64,000 nt of DNA from Limnohabitans sp. Rim28 (GCF_000293865.2 NZ_ALKN02000009.1:98466-162465); one strand, 5' to 3'; positions 17,864-26,413 are shown, counted from the stretch's first letter. The notes: a model not told the origin generated them from the sequence alone. Translations and numbers: made by a program.

Positions 17864-18391
17864 TTAAACACGTCGTGCGAAAACCACGGCCACTTCCGAG
17901 CCCCAACCCACGATCCAACACCAAGCCTTTAACAGCCCATGGCGCGAAGGACCTGCCAAGGCAGCTGCCTCATCCCGGTGGTGCTGTTCGTCCGCTTGGC
18001 ACTTGACCAAGAGTTCCAACAAGCCTTCAGGGCCACCCTGTTGATGAAGGTGATCGATCTGCTGTTGGTAATGCCGGTCAACAAAGGTTTCAACCGCTTC
18101 GATCGTGGCGTAGACAGCATGCGATCCAAACAATGCGGGTAAAGCGCCTGTCAACCAACCCGCCCAACGCCATGGTCCTAAAAACGCGCTTCGCAAGTTC
18201 ACTGGCAACCACATCTCGACACATGCCAAGTGCTCTGCCTCGGTGGTGCCGTGCATGTGCGCAAAAGCCAACATGGCCTCATCGCCGCGCCACTTGGCGA
18301 CCGCCGCGATCCCTTGGTAAATGCTCACAGCACCGGTTTCGCCGGCATGGTCCGAGCGCAATTCACGCTCTAAATAAGGAGACAGTTTCAT
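17864..18391 (-). CDS. COQ7-family di-iron hydroxylase (demethoxyubiquinone hydroxylase-like)
   Basis: 175 residues. Conserved di-iron ligand motifs are in order: LRSDHAGETGAVSIYQG, TEAEHLACVE, AVYATIEAVETFVDRHY, and KCQADEQHHRDEAA. The family hydroxylates the 6-demethoxy precursor of ubiquinone at the inner membrane, and the hydrophobic stretch WAGWLTGALPALFG fits membrane contact. It is a little shorter than many bacterial COQ7 proteins, and the C-terminus is basic (FARRV). No ribosome site stands out before the ATG. It lies between the BLUF and DUF411 genes with short gaps, so shared transcription is possible. Confidence 0.85.
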   Translation of the reverse strand: MKLSPYLERELRSDHAGETGAVSIYQGIAAVAKWRGDEAMLAFAHMHGTTEAEHLACVEMWLPVNLRSAFLGPWRWAGWLTGALPALFGSHAVYATIEAVETFVDRHYQQQIDHLHQQGGPEGLLELLVKCQADEQHHRDEAAALAGPSRHGLLKAWCWIVGWGSEVAVVFARRV

Positions 18392-18433
18392 TGAAAAGAC
18401 CGAAGTGGGAGCCCACCATTTGAAAACACTGGC

Positions 18434-18913
18434 TTAAACCATGCGCCCTGACGCGGGGTAACGCTGGAAGCTTTTGACACTGCCATCTTTTTGCACCAGA
18501 AGCACATCAAAGGCATCTTTTTTGCCTTTGTATTCGGGGCCGTCCATACCCGGACTGCCGATGGGCATCCCAGGCACAGCCAGGCCCAGAGCCGTGGGTC
18601 GCTCTTTGAGCAGACGGCGAATGTCAGCAGCTGGGACATGGCCCTCGATGACGTAGCCAAGCACAGTCGCGGTGTGGCATGAGCCTAATTTTTCAGGCAT
18701 GCCCAATCGTTGACGCGCAGCGGTATTGCCCACGTCGCGCACATTGACCTTGAACCCATTGGCTTGCAAATGTTCAACCCAAAGTTGGCAGCAACCACAA
18801 TGAGGATCTTTCCAAACATCGACCGTGGTCGCCTGCGCGAACACGGAAGTTTGCAACATGGCCGTAGACAGGCCCGTTAAAAAAGCCGCTTGCAAGCAGT
18901 GACGTCTTTTCAT
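18434..18913 (-). CDS. DUF411 family protein, probably periplasmic metal-binding
   Basis: About 159 residues. Signal peptide KRRHCLQAAFLTGLSTAMLQ ending around VFAQA, then the DUF411 core: VDVWKDPHCGCCQLWVEHL with a CxCC cluster, CHTATVLGYVIEGHVPA, and GLAVPGMPIGSPGM. DUF411 proteins are often encoded near copper-resistance genes and may bind or chaperone copper in the periplasm. The CGCC and methionine/histidine-containing motifs here fit that idea. The ATG at 18913 gives a normal signal peptide; an ATG at 18943 adds ten residues. No copper gene lies nearby. Confidence 0.85.
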   Translation of the reverse strand: MKRRHCLQAAFLTGLSTAMLQTSVFAQATTVDVWKDPHCGCCQLWVEHLQANGFKVNVRDVGNTAARQRLGMPEKLGSCHTATVLGYVIEGHVPAADIRRLLKERPTALGLAVPGMPIGSPGMDGPEYKGKKDAFDVLLVQKDGSVKSFQRYPASGRMV

Positions 18914-19286
18914 GATGGCTTTGAAATGAGTTTTAAAACCCATTGATCATGCATGCGTTGCAATACCCCCTGCCCAAATACGCCAAATGAATTGAACAGT
19001 GGACCGGTATTGAACGCCATCAACCTCCATGTGACCTGCCACCCGGGCAGCAGCACTTTGGTAGATGTCCGTTGCTTTTTGAGAGTCTGCACCTTGAACC
19101 TGTAACCTGCGCGTCTTGTTTCAGGGATGACACTGTGTAAAAACACGGTTCAGACATACAAGCTGGTTGGCGCATTGAAGGTTTTTCAAAGTTGTCAATG
19201 CAACCCGTCTGTTCGTCCGTTGCGCAGAGGGGATGACATCCCCGATTTTTTGTTTTGATTTGCCCATAAAACTGGAGACCTGTCCT
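18914..19286. other. Intergenic region with terminator-like hairpin in the Bug 4 leader
   Basis: 373 bases without a convincing gene. Near the right end, GGGGATG (19229-19235) and CATCCCC (19237-19243) form a perfect inverted repeat followed by GATTTTTT. On the plus strand this looks like an intrinsic terminator, yet no plus-strand gene ends just before it. It could end a small RNA from this region or act as an attenuator 36 bases before the Bug 4 start. Confidence 0.45.
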
Positions 19287-20273
19287 ATGAAACGTCGTGA
19301 ATTACTCACCCAAGCAGCGGTTGCGGCCACCGGCCTGGCACTCCCCCATGCTTTTGCCCAAACAGCGGCTTACCCCAACCGTCCGATTCGTTTGATCGTG
19401 CCATTCCCAGCAGGCGTGTCTCCAGATGTGGTGGCACGGCTGATCGGCGATAAGCTGAGTGCCGCCATGGGCCAGCCCGTGCTCATCGACAATCGCCCCG
19501 GTGCCGGCGGCATGATTGGCGCTTTGGCTGCAGCCGCCACGCCTGCTGACGGCTATACCTTGTTTTACAGTGTCAAAGCATCCCACGCGATTGCACCCAA
19601 TGTCTACCGGGATCCCAAGTACAACCCACCACGTGACTTCAAAGCCGTCAGCCAACTGCTGCTGGTTCCGCATGTGTTGACCGCCACCCTCAAAGCGCCT
19701 TACAACAACATGCGCGAGCTGGTCGATTACGCCAAAAAGAATCCCGGAAAAATCGACTTCGCTTCTCTGGGTGTTGGCTCACAACCCCATGTGGCTTTGG
19801 AAGCTTGGTCGCAAAGACTGGGTATCAAACTCAACCACGTACCTTATAAAACCAACCCTTCGCCCGATGTGATGAGCGGTGTGATCAGCCTGTCTGTAGA
19901 AGCTTCGACAACCGCCATTCCACTGATCAAAACAGGCAAAGTCAAGGCACTGGGTATTTCGGGTGCACAGCGTATTCCGAATTTGCCAGACGTGCCCACC
20001 ATGACCGAATTTGATGCCAACCTCGATGTCAACGGCGTCATCGGAAGCTCTTGGCACGGCATTTTTGCCCCGACGGGTACGCCCAACGATGTGATCGCCA
20101 AGCTCAATGCTGAAATCGTAAAGATTGTCAAAACGCCCGAAATTCAAGGGCGCATGTTGGACTTGGGCCTCACCCCCACCGGCACGACCTCAGCCGCTTT
20201 GGACGCTGTGGCCAACTCCGACTACGCCTTTTGGAACAAAGTGGTCAACGACCTGAACATCAAAGTGGATTGA
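19287..20273 (+). CDS. Bug/TctC-family periplasmic solute-binding protein (Bug 4)
   Basis: 328 residues. The signal starts MKRRELLTQAAVAATG, a twin-arginine-like pattern, and ends in AFAQ. Landmarks are VPFPAGVSPDVVAR, with GVS in place of GG, then DNRPGAGGMIG and ADGYT. The ligand-contact stretch HVPYKTNPSPDV departs from the usual HVPYKG..PA, suggesting an unusual ligand. A GGAG site lies nine bases before the ATG at 19287. The 3-hydroxyisobutyrate dehydrogenase-like gene follows after 71 bases on the same strand, giving a binding protein plus enzyme pair. Confidence 0.93.
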   Translation: MKRRELLTQAAVAATGLALPHAFAQTAAYPNRPIRLIVPFPAGVSPDVVARLIGDKLSAAMGQPVLIDNRPGAGGMIGALAAAATPADGYTLFYSVKASHAIAPNVYRDPKYNPPRDFKAVSQLLLVPHVLTATLKAPYNNMRELVDYAKKNPGKIDFASLGVGSQPHVALEAWSQRLGIKLNHVPYKTNPSPDVMSGVISLSVEASTTAIPLIKTGKVKALGISGAQRIPNLPDVPTMTEFDANLDVNGVIGSSWHGIFAPTGTPNDVIAKLNAEIVKIVKTPEIQGRMLDLGLTPTGTTSAALDAVANSDYAFWNKVVNDLNIKVD

Positions 20274-20344
20274 AGGCCTCAAGTGATTGTTTTGCGTTCA
20301 ACCGCCTTTTCTTCAAAGGTCTATTTGACTGCAGGTCTGGGCTC

Positions 20345-21271
20345 ATGACCCAACTTGCGGCCAAACCACGGAAAAAACAACCCAGTCAGCCCATCAGACG
20401 CATTGGCGTCTTGGGCGTGGGCATCATGGGCTTGGCCATGGCCAGCAACTTGGTCAAAGCCGGCTTTCAAGTGTCCGGCTATGACCCCAATCCCAAAGCG
20501 CTCAAGCGTCTAAAGGCTGCAGGCGGCCAACCACAGCCCAATACCGCTGCGATGGCAGCCGAAGTGGACGTGATCATTTGCGCTTTACCCGGACCGCAGG
20601 CATTGCACGATGCCGTCCAACAGATCGCTGCCAGTGGCAACCGACAACTGGTCGTGATGGAAACCAGCACACTGGATATTCAAGACAAAAAAGCGGCGCG
20701 TGATGTCTTGAAGTCCCGCTCGATACCGATGCTCGATTGCCCTTTATCCGGCACAGGGGCTCAGGCTGCGGTCAAAGACCTCACGGTATATGCCAGCGGA
20801 CCACGGTCGGCCATAAGACGCCTGGCGCCGGTTTTTGAAGGCTTTGCCAAAAACTGCTTCGATCTGGGGCCTTTTGGCAACGGCATGAAGATGAAGCTGA
20901 TGGCCAATTTGCTGGTGGCCATCCACAACGTTGCCACGGCTGAAGCCCTCTTGTTGGGGCAACGTTGGGGGATTGCACCATCACGGGCCGTCAAAGTTCT
21001 GGCCGACGGCGCTGGTGGCTCTAGGATGCTGCAAATCAGAGGCCCCCTGATGGAAGATGCTGGCTGGACCCACCCCACCATGAAAGTGGCCATTTGGCAA
21101 AAAGACATGGCCCTGATTGCGGCAGCATTGGCCCAAGCGCAAGTGCCAGCACCGGTATTTGCAGCGACTGTTCCGGTCTACAACGCGGCCATGGCTTTGG
21201 GACACGGGGAACACGACACAGCGTCGGTTTTCAACGTCTTGTCGAGAATGTCGTCTTCAACATCCAAGTGA
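20345..21271 (+). CDS. NAD(P)-dependent dehydrogenase, 3-hydroxyisobutyrate dehydrogenase family
   Basis: 308 residues. Rossmann motif GVLGVGIMGLAMASNL, substrate loop CPLSGTGAQAAVKD, and the catalytic lysine in FGNGMKMKLMANLL, so the active site looks complete. The family oxidises short beta-hydroxyacids or reduces the matching semialdehydes. The start at 20345 follows the Bug 4 stop by 71 bases; a longer frame overlaps Bug 4 and is less likely. Its sequence differs clearly from the other family member at 703-1593, for example in the substrate loop, so the two probably act on different compounds. Confidence 0.9.
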   Translation: MTQLAAKPRKKQPSQPIRRIGVLGVGIMGLAMASNLVKAGFQVSGYDPNPKALKRLKAAGGQPQPNTAAMAAEVDVIICALPGPQALHDAVQQIAASGNRQLVVMETSTLDIQDKKAARDVLKSRSIPMLDCPLSGTGAQAAVKDLTVYASGPRSAIRRLAPVFEGFAKNCFDLGPFGNGMKMKLMANLLVAIHNVATAEALLLGQRWGIAPSRAVKVLADGAGGSRMLQIRGPLMEDAGWTHPTMKVAIWQKDMALIAAALAQAQVPAPVFAATVPVYNAAMALGHGEHDTASVFNVLSRMSSSTSK

Positions 21272-21286
21272 CCCCAATCCCAGAGT

Positions 21287-21336
21287 CTGAGCGCTACGCC
21301 TGACAGCGCTCAGGCCCTGATGTCAGGCTTGGCCTG
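21287..21336. repeat. Nested, mutually exclusive inverted repeats between convergent genes
   Basis: Three perfect inverted repeats overlap. CTGAGCGCT/AGCGCTCAG spans 21287-21313, CCTGACA/TGTCAGG spans 21299-21327, and CAGGCC/GGCCTG spans 21311-21336. They cannot all form at once. There is no T tract, so this is not a textbook terminator, but it sits where convergent transcripts meet. Confidence 0.55.
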
Positions 21337-21368
21337 AAACCAAGGGCAGTTCGCAGCAGGTGAAATGT

Positions 21369-21794
21369 TCACCCTGCAAGCAAGCCAACAGCTTGGATTC
21401 CGGCGACGCAAATTTGCTCGTCTTCATCGCCTGTGCCGCCACTGGCCCCGGCTGCACCCAGAATTTGGCCGCTGGCATCCTTGATCAGAACTGCGCCAGG
21501 TTGCGCTAAAAACTTGCCTTCAGCCGTAGCGGCCAATGCAACAAAAAAGTTAGGGTTGTCTTTGGCGCGTTCAGCCAAAGCACGGCTTGATGCGCCCATG
21601 CCCACAGCACCCCAAGCCTTGCCTCTTGCGATGTCAAAGCGGAACATGCTGGCGCCGTCTTCTCGGACAAAAGCCATCAACTGTCCTGATGCGTCAAGAA
21701 CCACAACACCCATAGGTTTGAACTGGGCCGACCTGGCAGCGCTGAGTGCGCCTTGACATATTTTGAGTGCTTGTTCAGAGGTCAATGAATTCAC
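21369..21794 (-). CDS. GlcG/HbpS-type heme-binding-like protein (DUF336)
   Basis: 141 residues of a single GlcG/HbpS domain. Typical stretches are MGVVVLDASGQLMAFVREDGA, FDIARGKAWGAVGMGASSRAL and GAAGASGGTGDEDEQICVAGI. Relatives bind heme or cobalamin-like ligands, or lie in glycolate and diol catabolic clusters without known activity. No signal peptide, so cytoplasmic. I chose the GTG at 21794 because AGGA lies upstream; the longer reading frame adds a poorly conserved head. It is convergent with the Bug 4/dehydrogenase pair and divergent from the SDR gene. Confidence 0.83.
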   Translation of the reverse strand: MNSLTSEQALKICQGALSAARSAQFKPMGVVVLDASGQLMAFVREDGASMFRFDIARGKAWGAVGMGASSRALAERAKDNPNFFVALAATAEGKFLAQPGAVLIKDASGQILGAAGASGGTGDEDEQICVAGIQAVGLLAG

Positions 21795-21969
21795 GGTGAG
21801 TCCTGATTGAAGAATTTTGAAGCTGGACAGCGTACCAGAACGCACCAGGAAGCTTGTCTTGTGATTGACAAACATTGATGCGTGTTAGCCCCTGGCGACA
21901 AGCGGCCACTCCAATAAAACCAGTCAGAAAGGACGTGGTTGATCAGCCTTTCGAAAATTCATATGATGG

Positions 21970-21987
21970 CCCAATCACCCGATTGGG
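21970..21987 (+). promoter_or_regulatory. Hairpin in the leader of the SDR gene
   Basis: CCCAATC and GATTGGG form a perfect seven-base inverted repeat around ACCC, about 33 bases before the SDR start, and a run of seven T follows a few bases later. It could be an operator or a weak attenuator. There is no regulator gene nearby to support either. Confidence 0.35.
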
Positions 21988-22020
21988 ATTTGCATTTTTT
22001 TGCTGGATGAGAGGCCCGTC

Positions 22021-22797
22021 ATGAATCAAAAAACCAGTCCTCAACAACGCGTTGCCGTGGTGACCGGTGGTGCCATGGGCATCGGTGCGGAGGTTTGCGC
22101 GCACCTCGCTGCAGCTGGACATTTTGTTTTGGTGGCCGATCAAAATAGGCAAGAGGCCAACGCAACTGCACAGCGGTTGTCAGGGCTTGGCGGCAAAGCC
22201 ATGGCGGTGAGTCTTGATGTGGGATCTTCAGAGTCCATTGCCCAAACCTTCTCGATGATTGGCAATGACCTAGGCCGCTGCGACATCTTGGTTAACTGTG
22301 CCGGCATTGCCAAGGTTTTTCCTTTTGTAGACTTCCCCCTTGATAACTTTGTCGCCACGATGAATGTCAATGTCACGGGCACACTGCTGTGCTCACAAGC
22401 CGCAGCACGGCTCATGCTGCCCAAGCAATGGGGCCGGATCGTCAACATCGCGTCCGTGGCAGGCATGAGAGCGGTGGGTTCCGGGCGAACAGCCTACGGC
22501 ACGTCCAAAGCAGCCGTCATCGCTTTAACGCGACAGATGGCTGTTGAATTGGCCGAGCATGGCATCACCGCCAACGCCGTCGCCCCAGGGCCAGTAGACA
22601 CCCCCATGACCCGCACATTGCACAACGATCGCTTCCGCGAGGAGTACACCAAAGCCATCCCCATGAACCGTTACGGCGCCACCGCAGAAATTGCCGCTGC
22701 GGTCATGTACCTTGTGTCTGAAGCTGCTGCTTACACCTCAGGGGTTGTCTTGCCGGTCGATGGTGGTTTTCTGGCTTCTGGCGCAAGAAGCCTGTGA
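22021..22797 (+). CDS. Short-chain dehydrogenase/reductase (SDR)
   Basis: 258 residues, classical SDR. Cofactor motif VVTGGAMGIGAEV near the start, NCAGIAKV in the middle, catalytic serine in NIASVAGM, and the YGTSK form of the Tyr-x-x-x-Lys pair. The end GVVLPVDGGF is typical of FabG-like enzymes. The acidic residue in VLVADQNRQ favours NAD(H). A GAGG site precedes the ATG at 22021. An alpha/beta-hydrolase gene follows after 27 bases. Substrate unknown; another SDR gene with the same ending NRYG then follows a LysR gene near 61.7 kb. Confidence 0.92.
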   Translation: MNQKTSPQQRVAVVTGGAMGIGAEVCAHLAAAGHFVLVADQNRQEANATAQRLSGLGGKAMAVSLDVGSSESIAQTFSMIGNDLGRCDILVNCAGIAKVFPFVDFPLDNFVATMNVNVTGTLLCSQAAARLMLPKQWGRIVNIASVAGMRAVGSGRTAYGTSKAAVIALTRQMAVELAEHGITANAVAPGPVDTPMTRTLHNDRFREEYTKAIPMNRYGATAEIAAAVMYLVSEAAAYTSGVVLPVDGGFLASGARSL

Positions 22798-22824
22798 TCT
22801 TGATAAAACACATTGAAAGAAAAA

Positions 22825-23733
22825 ATGGTGCCAGCCCTTCAATTCGTGGACACATCCTTGCTGCGCATCGGCTATGAGGAGTGGAATCCAAATGCATCCC
22901 GAACCGTGGTGTTGCTGCACGGCTGGCCAGACAGCACACGCACTTGGGCAGCCATTGCACCGGGCCTGGCCGAGGCTGGTTGGCGCGTGCTGGTGCCTGC
23001 ACTGCGCGGTTTTTTGCCAACTCGGTTTTTAAGTGACGATGCGCCACGCACCGGTCAACTGGCCTCGCTGGGCTGCGACTTGCTTGAGTTTATGGACGCA
23101 CTTGACCTCAAAAAACCCGCACTCGTCGGCCATGATTGGGGCGCACGCGCAGTGGCCATTGCCTGTGGCCTGAGGCCTGGTGTTGCCAGCCATTTGGTCA
23201 TGTTGTCGGTCGCCTACGGCACCAACGATCCTCAGCAGGCATTGAGCATTTTGCAGGCCCGCAATTATTGGTACCACTGGTTCATGGCGACGCCTCGGGG
23301 CCAGCAAACTGTGCGTGAAGATGGACGCCATTTTGCCCAAACCATGTGGGACACATGGTCTCCACCGGGTTGGTATGCGCAAGAAGAATTTTTGGCCACC
23401 GCGCAGGCCTTTGACAACGCCGATTGGGCCGACATCACCCTGCACTCCTACTGCCACCGATGGGGGCATGCGCCAGCAGATCCACGCTATGCAAGCGAAG
23501 AGTTGTTACTCAATCCAGCGCCTGTTTTGGACGTTCCCACTTTGCTACTGCACGGCGATGCAGATGGTGTCAATCATCCCAGCAGCAGTTTGGGCAAAGA
23601 AAAGTTTTTTCGCGGTGTGTACGAGCGCGTTTTGATTGCCGATGCCGGACACTTTCCGCAGCGCGAAAAGCCAACCGAAGTGCTTGCATCCTTGTTGAAT
23701 TTTTTCAATCAAACAAGTCAAACCCAGCCATGA
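22825..23733 (+). CDS. Alpha/beta hydrolase, epoxide hydrolase/dehalogenase type
   Basis: About 302 residues. Oxyanion motif LLHGWPDSTRTW, nucleophile motif GHDWGARA with aspartate as nucleophile, acid residue region LLHGDADGVNHP and catalytic histidine in DAGHFPQREKP. An aspartate nucleophile is the signature of epoxide hydrolases, haloalkane and fluoroacetate dehalogenases, so it should not be a simple esterase. Cytoplasmic. The ATG at 22825 is weakly supported by a GAAAG stretch; a TTG at 22813 is possible. It follows the SDR gene closely and is convergent with the serine-hydrolase gene. Confidence 0.9.
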   Translation: MVPALQFVDTSLLRIGYEEWNPNASRTVVLLHGWPDSTRTWAAIAPGLAEAGWRVLVPALRGFLPTRFLSDDAPRTGQLASLGCDLLEFMDALDLKKPALVGHDWGARAVAIACGLRPGVASHLVMLSVAYGTNDPQQALSILQARNYWYHWFMATPRGQQTVREDGRHFAQTMWDTWSPPGWYAQEEFLATAQAFDNADWADITLHSYCHRWGHAPADPRYASEELLLNPAPVLDVPTLLLHGDADGVNHPSSSLGKEKFFRGVYERVLIADAGHFPQREKPTEVLASLLNFFNQTSQTQP

Positions 23734-23804
23734 GCGCGTGTAACGCGGATTTCATCCGCAAAAATGAGCCACCAGCCATACACACTGAACCTGTCAGCAG
23801 GCAG

Positions 23805-24857
23805 TTACCGGGCACCCAAAGATTGCATCACCTTGGCTATGCAGTCGTTGGTTTTGGCAGCGTCAATCCACCTCATGATGCACACCAATTCCAGCACGGG
23901 ATCAACCCATGTGATGGACGAACCCGCACCAATGGCAAACCATGAACTGCGTGGCGCATCCTTGAACAATGCCCCATCTTTGTTCAACCAAATCAGGTAG
24001 CCATAATAGGGCGCGACATCGCAAGGCTGCTGCATCATTTGTAGCCATTGCTTTGATAACACTTGTTGTCCATTGAACTGCCCTTGTCCCATCAGCATCA
24101 GGCCAATGCGCGCCTGGTCCATGGCCGAGATGGAAATCCCACCCCCCCAATGACTGCCACCCGGCACCGACATCATGCGTTGGCCATTGACTTGGGTTAA
24201 ACCTTGCTCGTAACCCAGCCATTGAAACGCATCTGAACACCCCAGAGGTTTTCTGAAAAATTCTTCAAACACCTCAGGCAAGGGTCTCTTGAACAAATGG
24301 AGCAAGGCCAAAGACAATTGATTGATGCGAACGTCGTTGTATTCAAACCGAGTGCCCGGTTCGCCCAGGGGTCTGGCGTCGCCCTTGGTTCCTTCTGCTT
24401 GTCCGGTTTGGTAGGCCAGCCAACGGTAACGGTCAACTTGTTCCGGGATCCCTAGGCAAGTCCCCTCCCATTCGCTGGTTTGCTGTAATAAATGGTGCCA
24501 AGTGATGCGCGACAAACGATCGCCCTCAAAACCAATACCCGGACATTGTTGAACAACCGGGGTATGAACATCTTTCAAAAGCCCTTGGTCAAATGCCAGA
24601 CCTGCCAGAAGGGCCAAGTAAGTTTTGGCAACGCTGAACGTCAGGTCAGCCTTGTGAGGCTCCCCCCACTCGGCCAACATCTGGTTTTTGTGAAACAAAA
24701 CGCCAGAAACAGGACCACGCCCATGGACAGGACCGTATAAGCGGTTGTAGGGCGGGGGGTCCATGTCGTGGATGCCCCAAGGCGGCGAAGTGTCTCGCGA
24801 CCAAGATGTTTCACAAGATTGGATGAAGGCGATGGTCTCGTCTAGGGAATGGTTCAT
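23805..24857 (-). CDS. Serine hydrolase of the beta-lactamase/esterase (class C-like) family
   Basis: About 350 residues. The nucleophile motif Ser-x-x-Lys reads TFSVAKTY, and the second motif is FEYNDVRIN (Tyr-x-Asn). The C-terminal part contains GSHWGGGISISAMDQARIGLML, usual for this family. No clear signal peptide, so probably cytoplasmic, unlike true beta-lactamases. Family members are esterases, D-aminopeptidases or amide hydrolases such as 6-aminohexanoate-dimer hydrolase. An open frame extends upstream to a TTG at 24992, but the residues there look random. I prefer the ATG at 24857, though no ribosome site is evident. Ends 71 bases from the convergent hydrolase. Confidence 0.85.
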   Translation of the reverse strand: MNHSLDETIAFIQSCETSWSRDTSPPWGIHDMDPPPYNRLYGPVHGRGPVSGVLFHKNQMLAEWGEPHKADLTFSVAKTYLALLAGLAFDQGLLKDVHTPVVQQCPGIGFEGDRLSRITWHHLLQQTSEWEGTCLGIPEQVDRYRWLAYQTGQAEGTKGDARPLGEPGTRFEYNDVRINQLSLALLHLFKRPLPEVFEEFFRKPLGCSDAFQWLGYEQGLTQVNGQRMMSVPGGSHWGGGISISAMDQARIGLMLMGQGQFNGQQVLSKQWLQMMQQPCDVAPYYGYLIWLNKDGALFKDAPRSSWFAIGAGSSITWVDPVLELVCIMRWIDAAKTNDCIAKVMQSLGAR

Positions 24858-25005
24858 GGTGACAATCGACAATGGTTGGCCCGCTGATGATGCAGACGAA
24901 GAACGATGCTCAGACCCATCATCATGGCTTGTGGCCCATTTGACGTTCACTCTGGCGACTCTCCATGAGATGCGCGCATGGCCAGCGAACAAATAAACCC
25001 CATGC

Positions 25006-25060
25006 GTAACAGTTTATTTACAAAATAAATTGTCAGATTTTTGTTACATTGATCTAATAT
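25006..25060 (+). promoter_or_regulatory. AT-rich nested palindrome and possible promoter
   Basis: TTTATTT (25013-25019) and AAATAAA (25023-25029) pair across three bases, inside a wider GTAACA/TGTTAC pair (25006-25011 and 25042-25047). Overlapping it are TTGTCA (25030-25035) and TAATAT (25055-25060), a promoter-like pair with a long 19-base spacer leading to the small membrane-protein gene. This AT-rich block stands out from its surroundings. Confidence 0.45.
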
Positions 25061-25115
25061 GGCGCTGAGATCAGGTCAACCACCAATCCAGGTGGTCCTC
25101 ATCCAGGAGATTCGC

Positions 25116-25364
25116 TTGAACATTTACATCTATCTGTTCCTCTTGTTTGGCCTTGTTTTCGGCCTCTCAACGTTCTCTTACATGCACCTCTTCAGCGAGG
25201 GGCCGCACAAGGTGGATACGCCAGAAGGTGGCTCCACTTTGGGCGGTCGCGTGTTGTGGGCCATGGTCTGCACTTTCTTGTGGCCCATCATGGTCCTCAC
25301 GGGTCTCAACTCAGCCAGGATACTGGCCAAGCGCAAACGGCAGACAGTCGCTGCGAACCCCTGA
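25116..25364 (+). CDS. Small two-helix membrane protein, unknown
   Basis: 82 residues from a TTG start. Two hydrophobic helices, roughly residues 2-25 (IYIYLFLLFGLVFGLSTF) and 47-68 (VLWAMVCTFLWPIMVLTGL), are separated by a polar loop containing HLFSEGPHKVDTPEGG. The tail is basic (AKRKRQ), which would place it in the cytoplasm. I prefer TTG at 25116 over the ATG at 25059 because AGGAG lies seven bases before it. I do not recognise the family. It is not obviously linked to its neighbours. Confidence 0.65.
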   Translation: MNIYIYLFLLFGLVFGLSTFSYMHLFSEGPHKVDTPEGGSTLGGRVLWAMVCTFLWPIMVLTGLNSARILAKRKRQTVAANP

Positions 25365-25417
25365 GCCGCGGCGCCGAGGTTGCCGCCGACGTCAAATTGA
25401 CCTTCCGCCTTGATGGC

Positions 25418-26188
25418 TCAATCCGCATAGCCTGGATTGACGCGATCCAGGATGCGCATATTGGCTTCAAAATAAAGCCTCTCGCGGTCGCCTCGGGGGT
25501 GGCGGTCATTGCCAGAAGGCTGAAGGACACGTTGAATGACATCGTCAGCCAAGATGTTCAAGGACTTGCCCGTGCTCATGGCCAAGACTTGTGTTTGGCA
25601 AGCTTTTTCAAGTTTATACAAGCGGCGATAAGCCTGAGCCACCGTATCGCCAATGGTCACAACACCATGGTTTTTCATGAACAAAACGGTCTTGTCACCC
25701 ATCAAGGCAGCCAGACGTTCACCCTCTTCCAAAGACGATGCCAGACCTGTATAGGTATCGTCATAAGCAATGCGTCCATGGAAAAAAGCAGCCGTTTGGG
25801 TCGCGGGCAACAAGCGATTGTCTTGCAACATGTTCAGCGCGGTCGCCCACGGTTGATGGGTATGCAAAACAACTTTTGCACCGGTTAAACGGTGCAGGGG
25901 GGCGTGAATGCTTTGGGCCGAAAGCTCTACAACGCCCCGCCCTTCCAGGGTCTGCCCTTGCTCGTTAAAAATCATCATGTCGCTGGCCCTGGCTTCTGAC
26001 CAATGCAAGCCGAACGGCAAAACAAAGTACTGGTTGGGACGGCCGGGCACACATGCTGTGAAATGGTTGTCAATGCCTTCTTCAAAGCCATCCAGGACAG
26101 CCATGCGCAAAGCTGCAGCCAAATGAATTTTGATTTCTTGAACAGCCGCATCTTGCGCGCCAACGGTTGGGAGTGGGTAAACAGACAT
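25418..26188 (-). CDS. Class II aldolase/adducin family protein
   Basis: 256 residues. The zinc-binding histidines of class II aldolases appear as HTHQPWAT and, further on, MKNHGVVTIGD; an early IDNHFTACVPG matches the substrate-loop position. Members cleave or epimerise sugar phosphates, decarboxylate acids, or act on other 2-hydroxyacids. The first histidine pair is intact, so metal binding is likely. Cytoplasmic, no signal. Divergent from the Bug 5 gene with 225 bases between, which suggests a shared control region and related substrate (inference). Confidence 0.9.
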   Translation of the reverse strand: MSVYPLPTVGAQDAAVQEIKIHLAAALRMAVLDGFEEGIDNHFTACVPGRPNQYFVLPFGLHWSEARASDMMIFNEQGQTLEGRGVVELSAQSIHAPLHRLTGAKVVLHTHQPWATALNMLQDNRLLPATQTAAFFHGRIAYDDTYTGLASSLEEGERLAALMGDKTVLFMKNHGVVTIGDTVAQAYRRLYKLEKACQTQVLAMSTGKSLNILADDVIQRVLQPSGNDRHPRGDRERLYFEANMRILDRVNPGYAD

Positions 26189-26413
26189 TTAGAGATCAAA
26201 GCGGTGATGTGGATGGCTTAAGACTACGCGATGTGGGTCAAAATTCAAGCGCTGCAACCCTAAACCGTGCAACTCTGGTGACTTGAAGTCAGCTCTCGAA
26301 TACCCAACAGTCCAAGAAGGTCTTGCACTTCACAAACATTTCCAATAATCTGAGCTCCTAACTCTTAAAGTCATGCATTTGGGAGTTCGATTTCAATAAC
26401 TAGGAGACATCAC

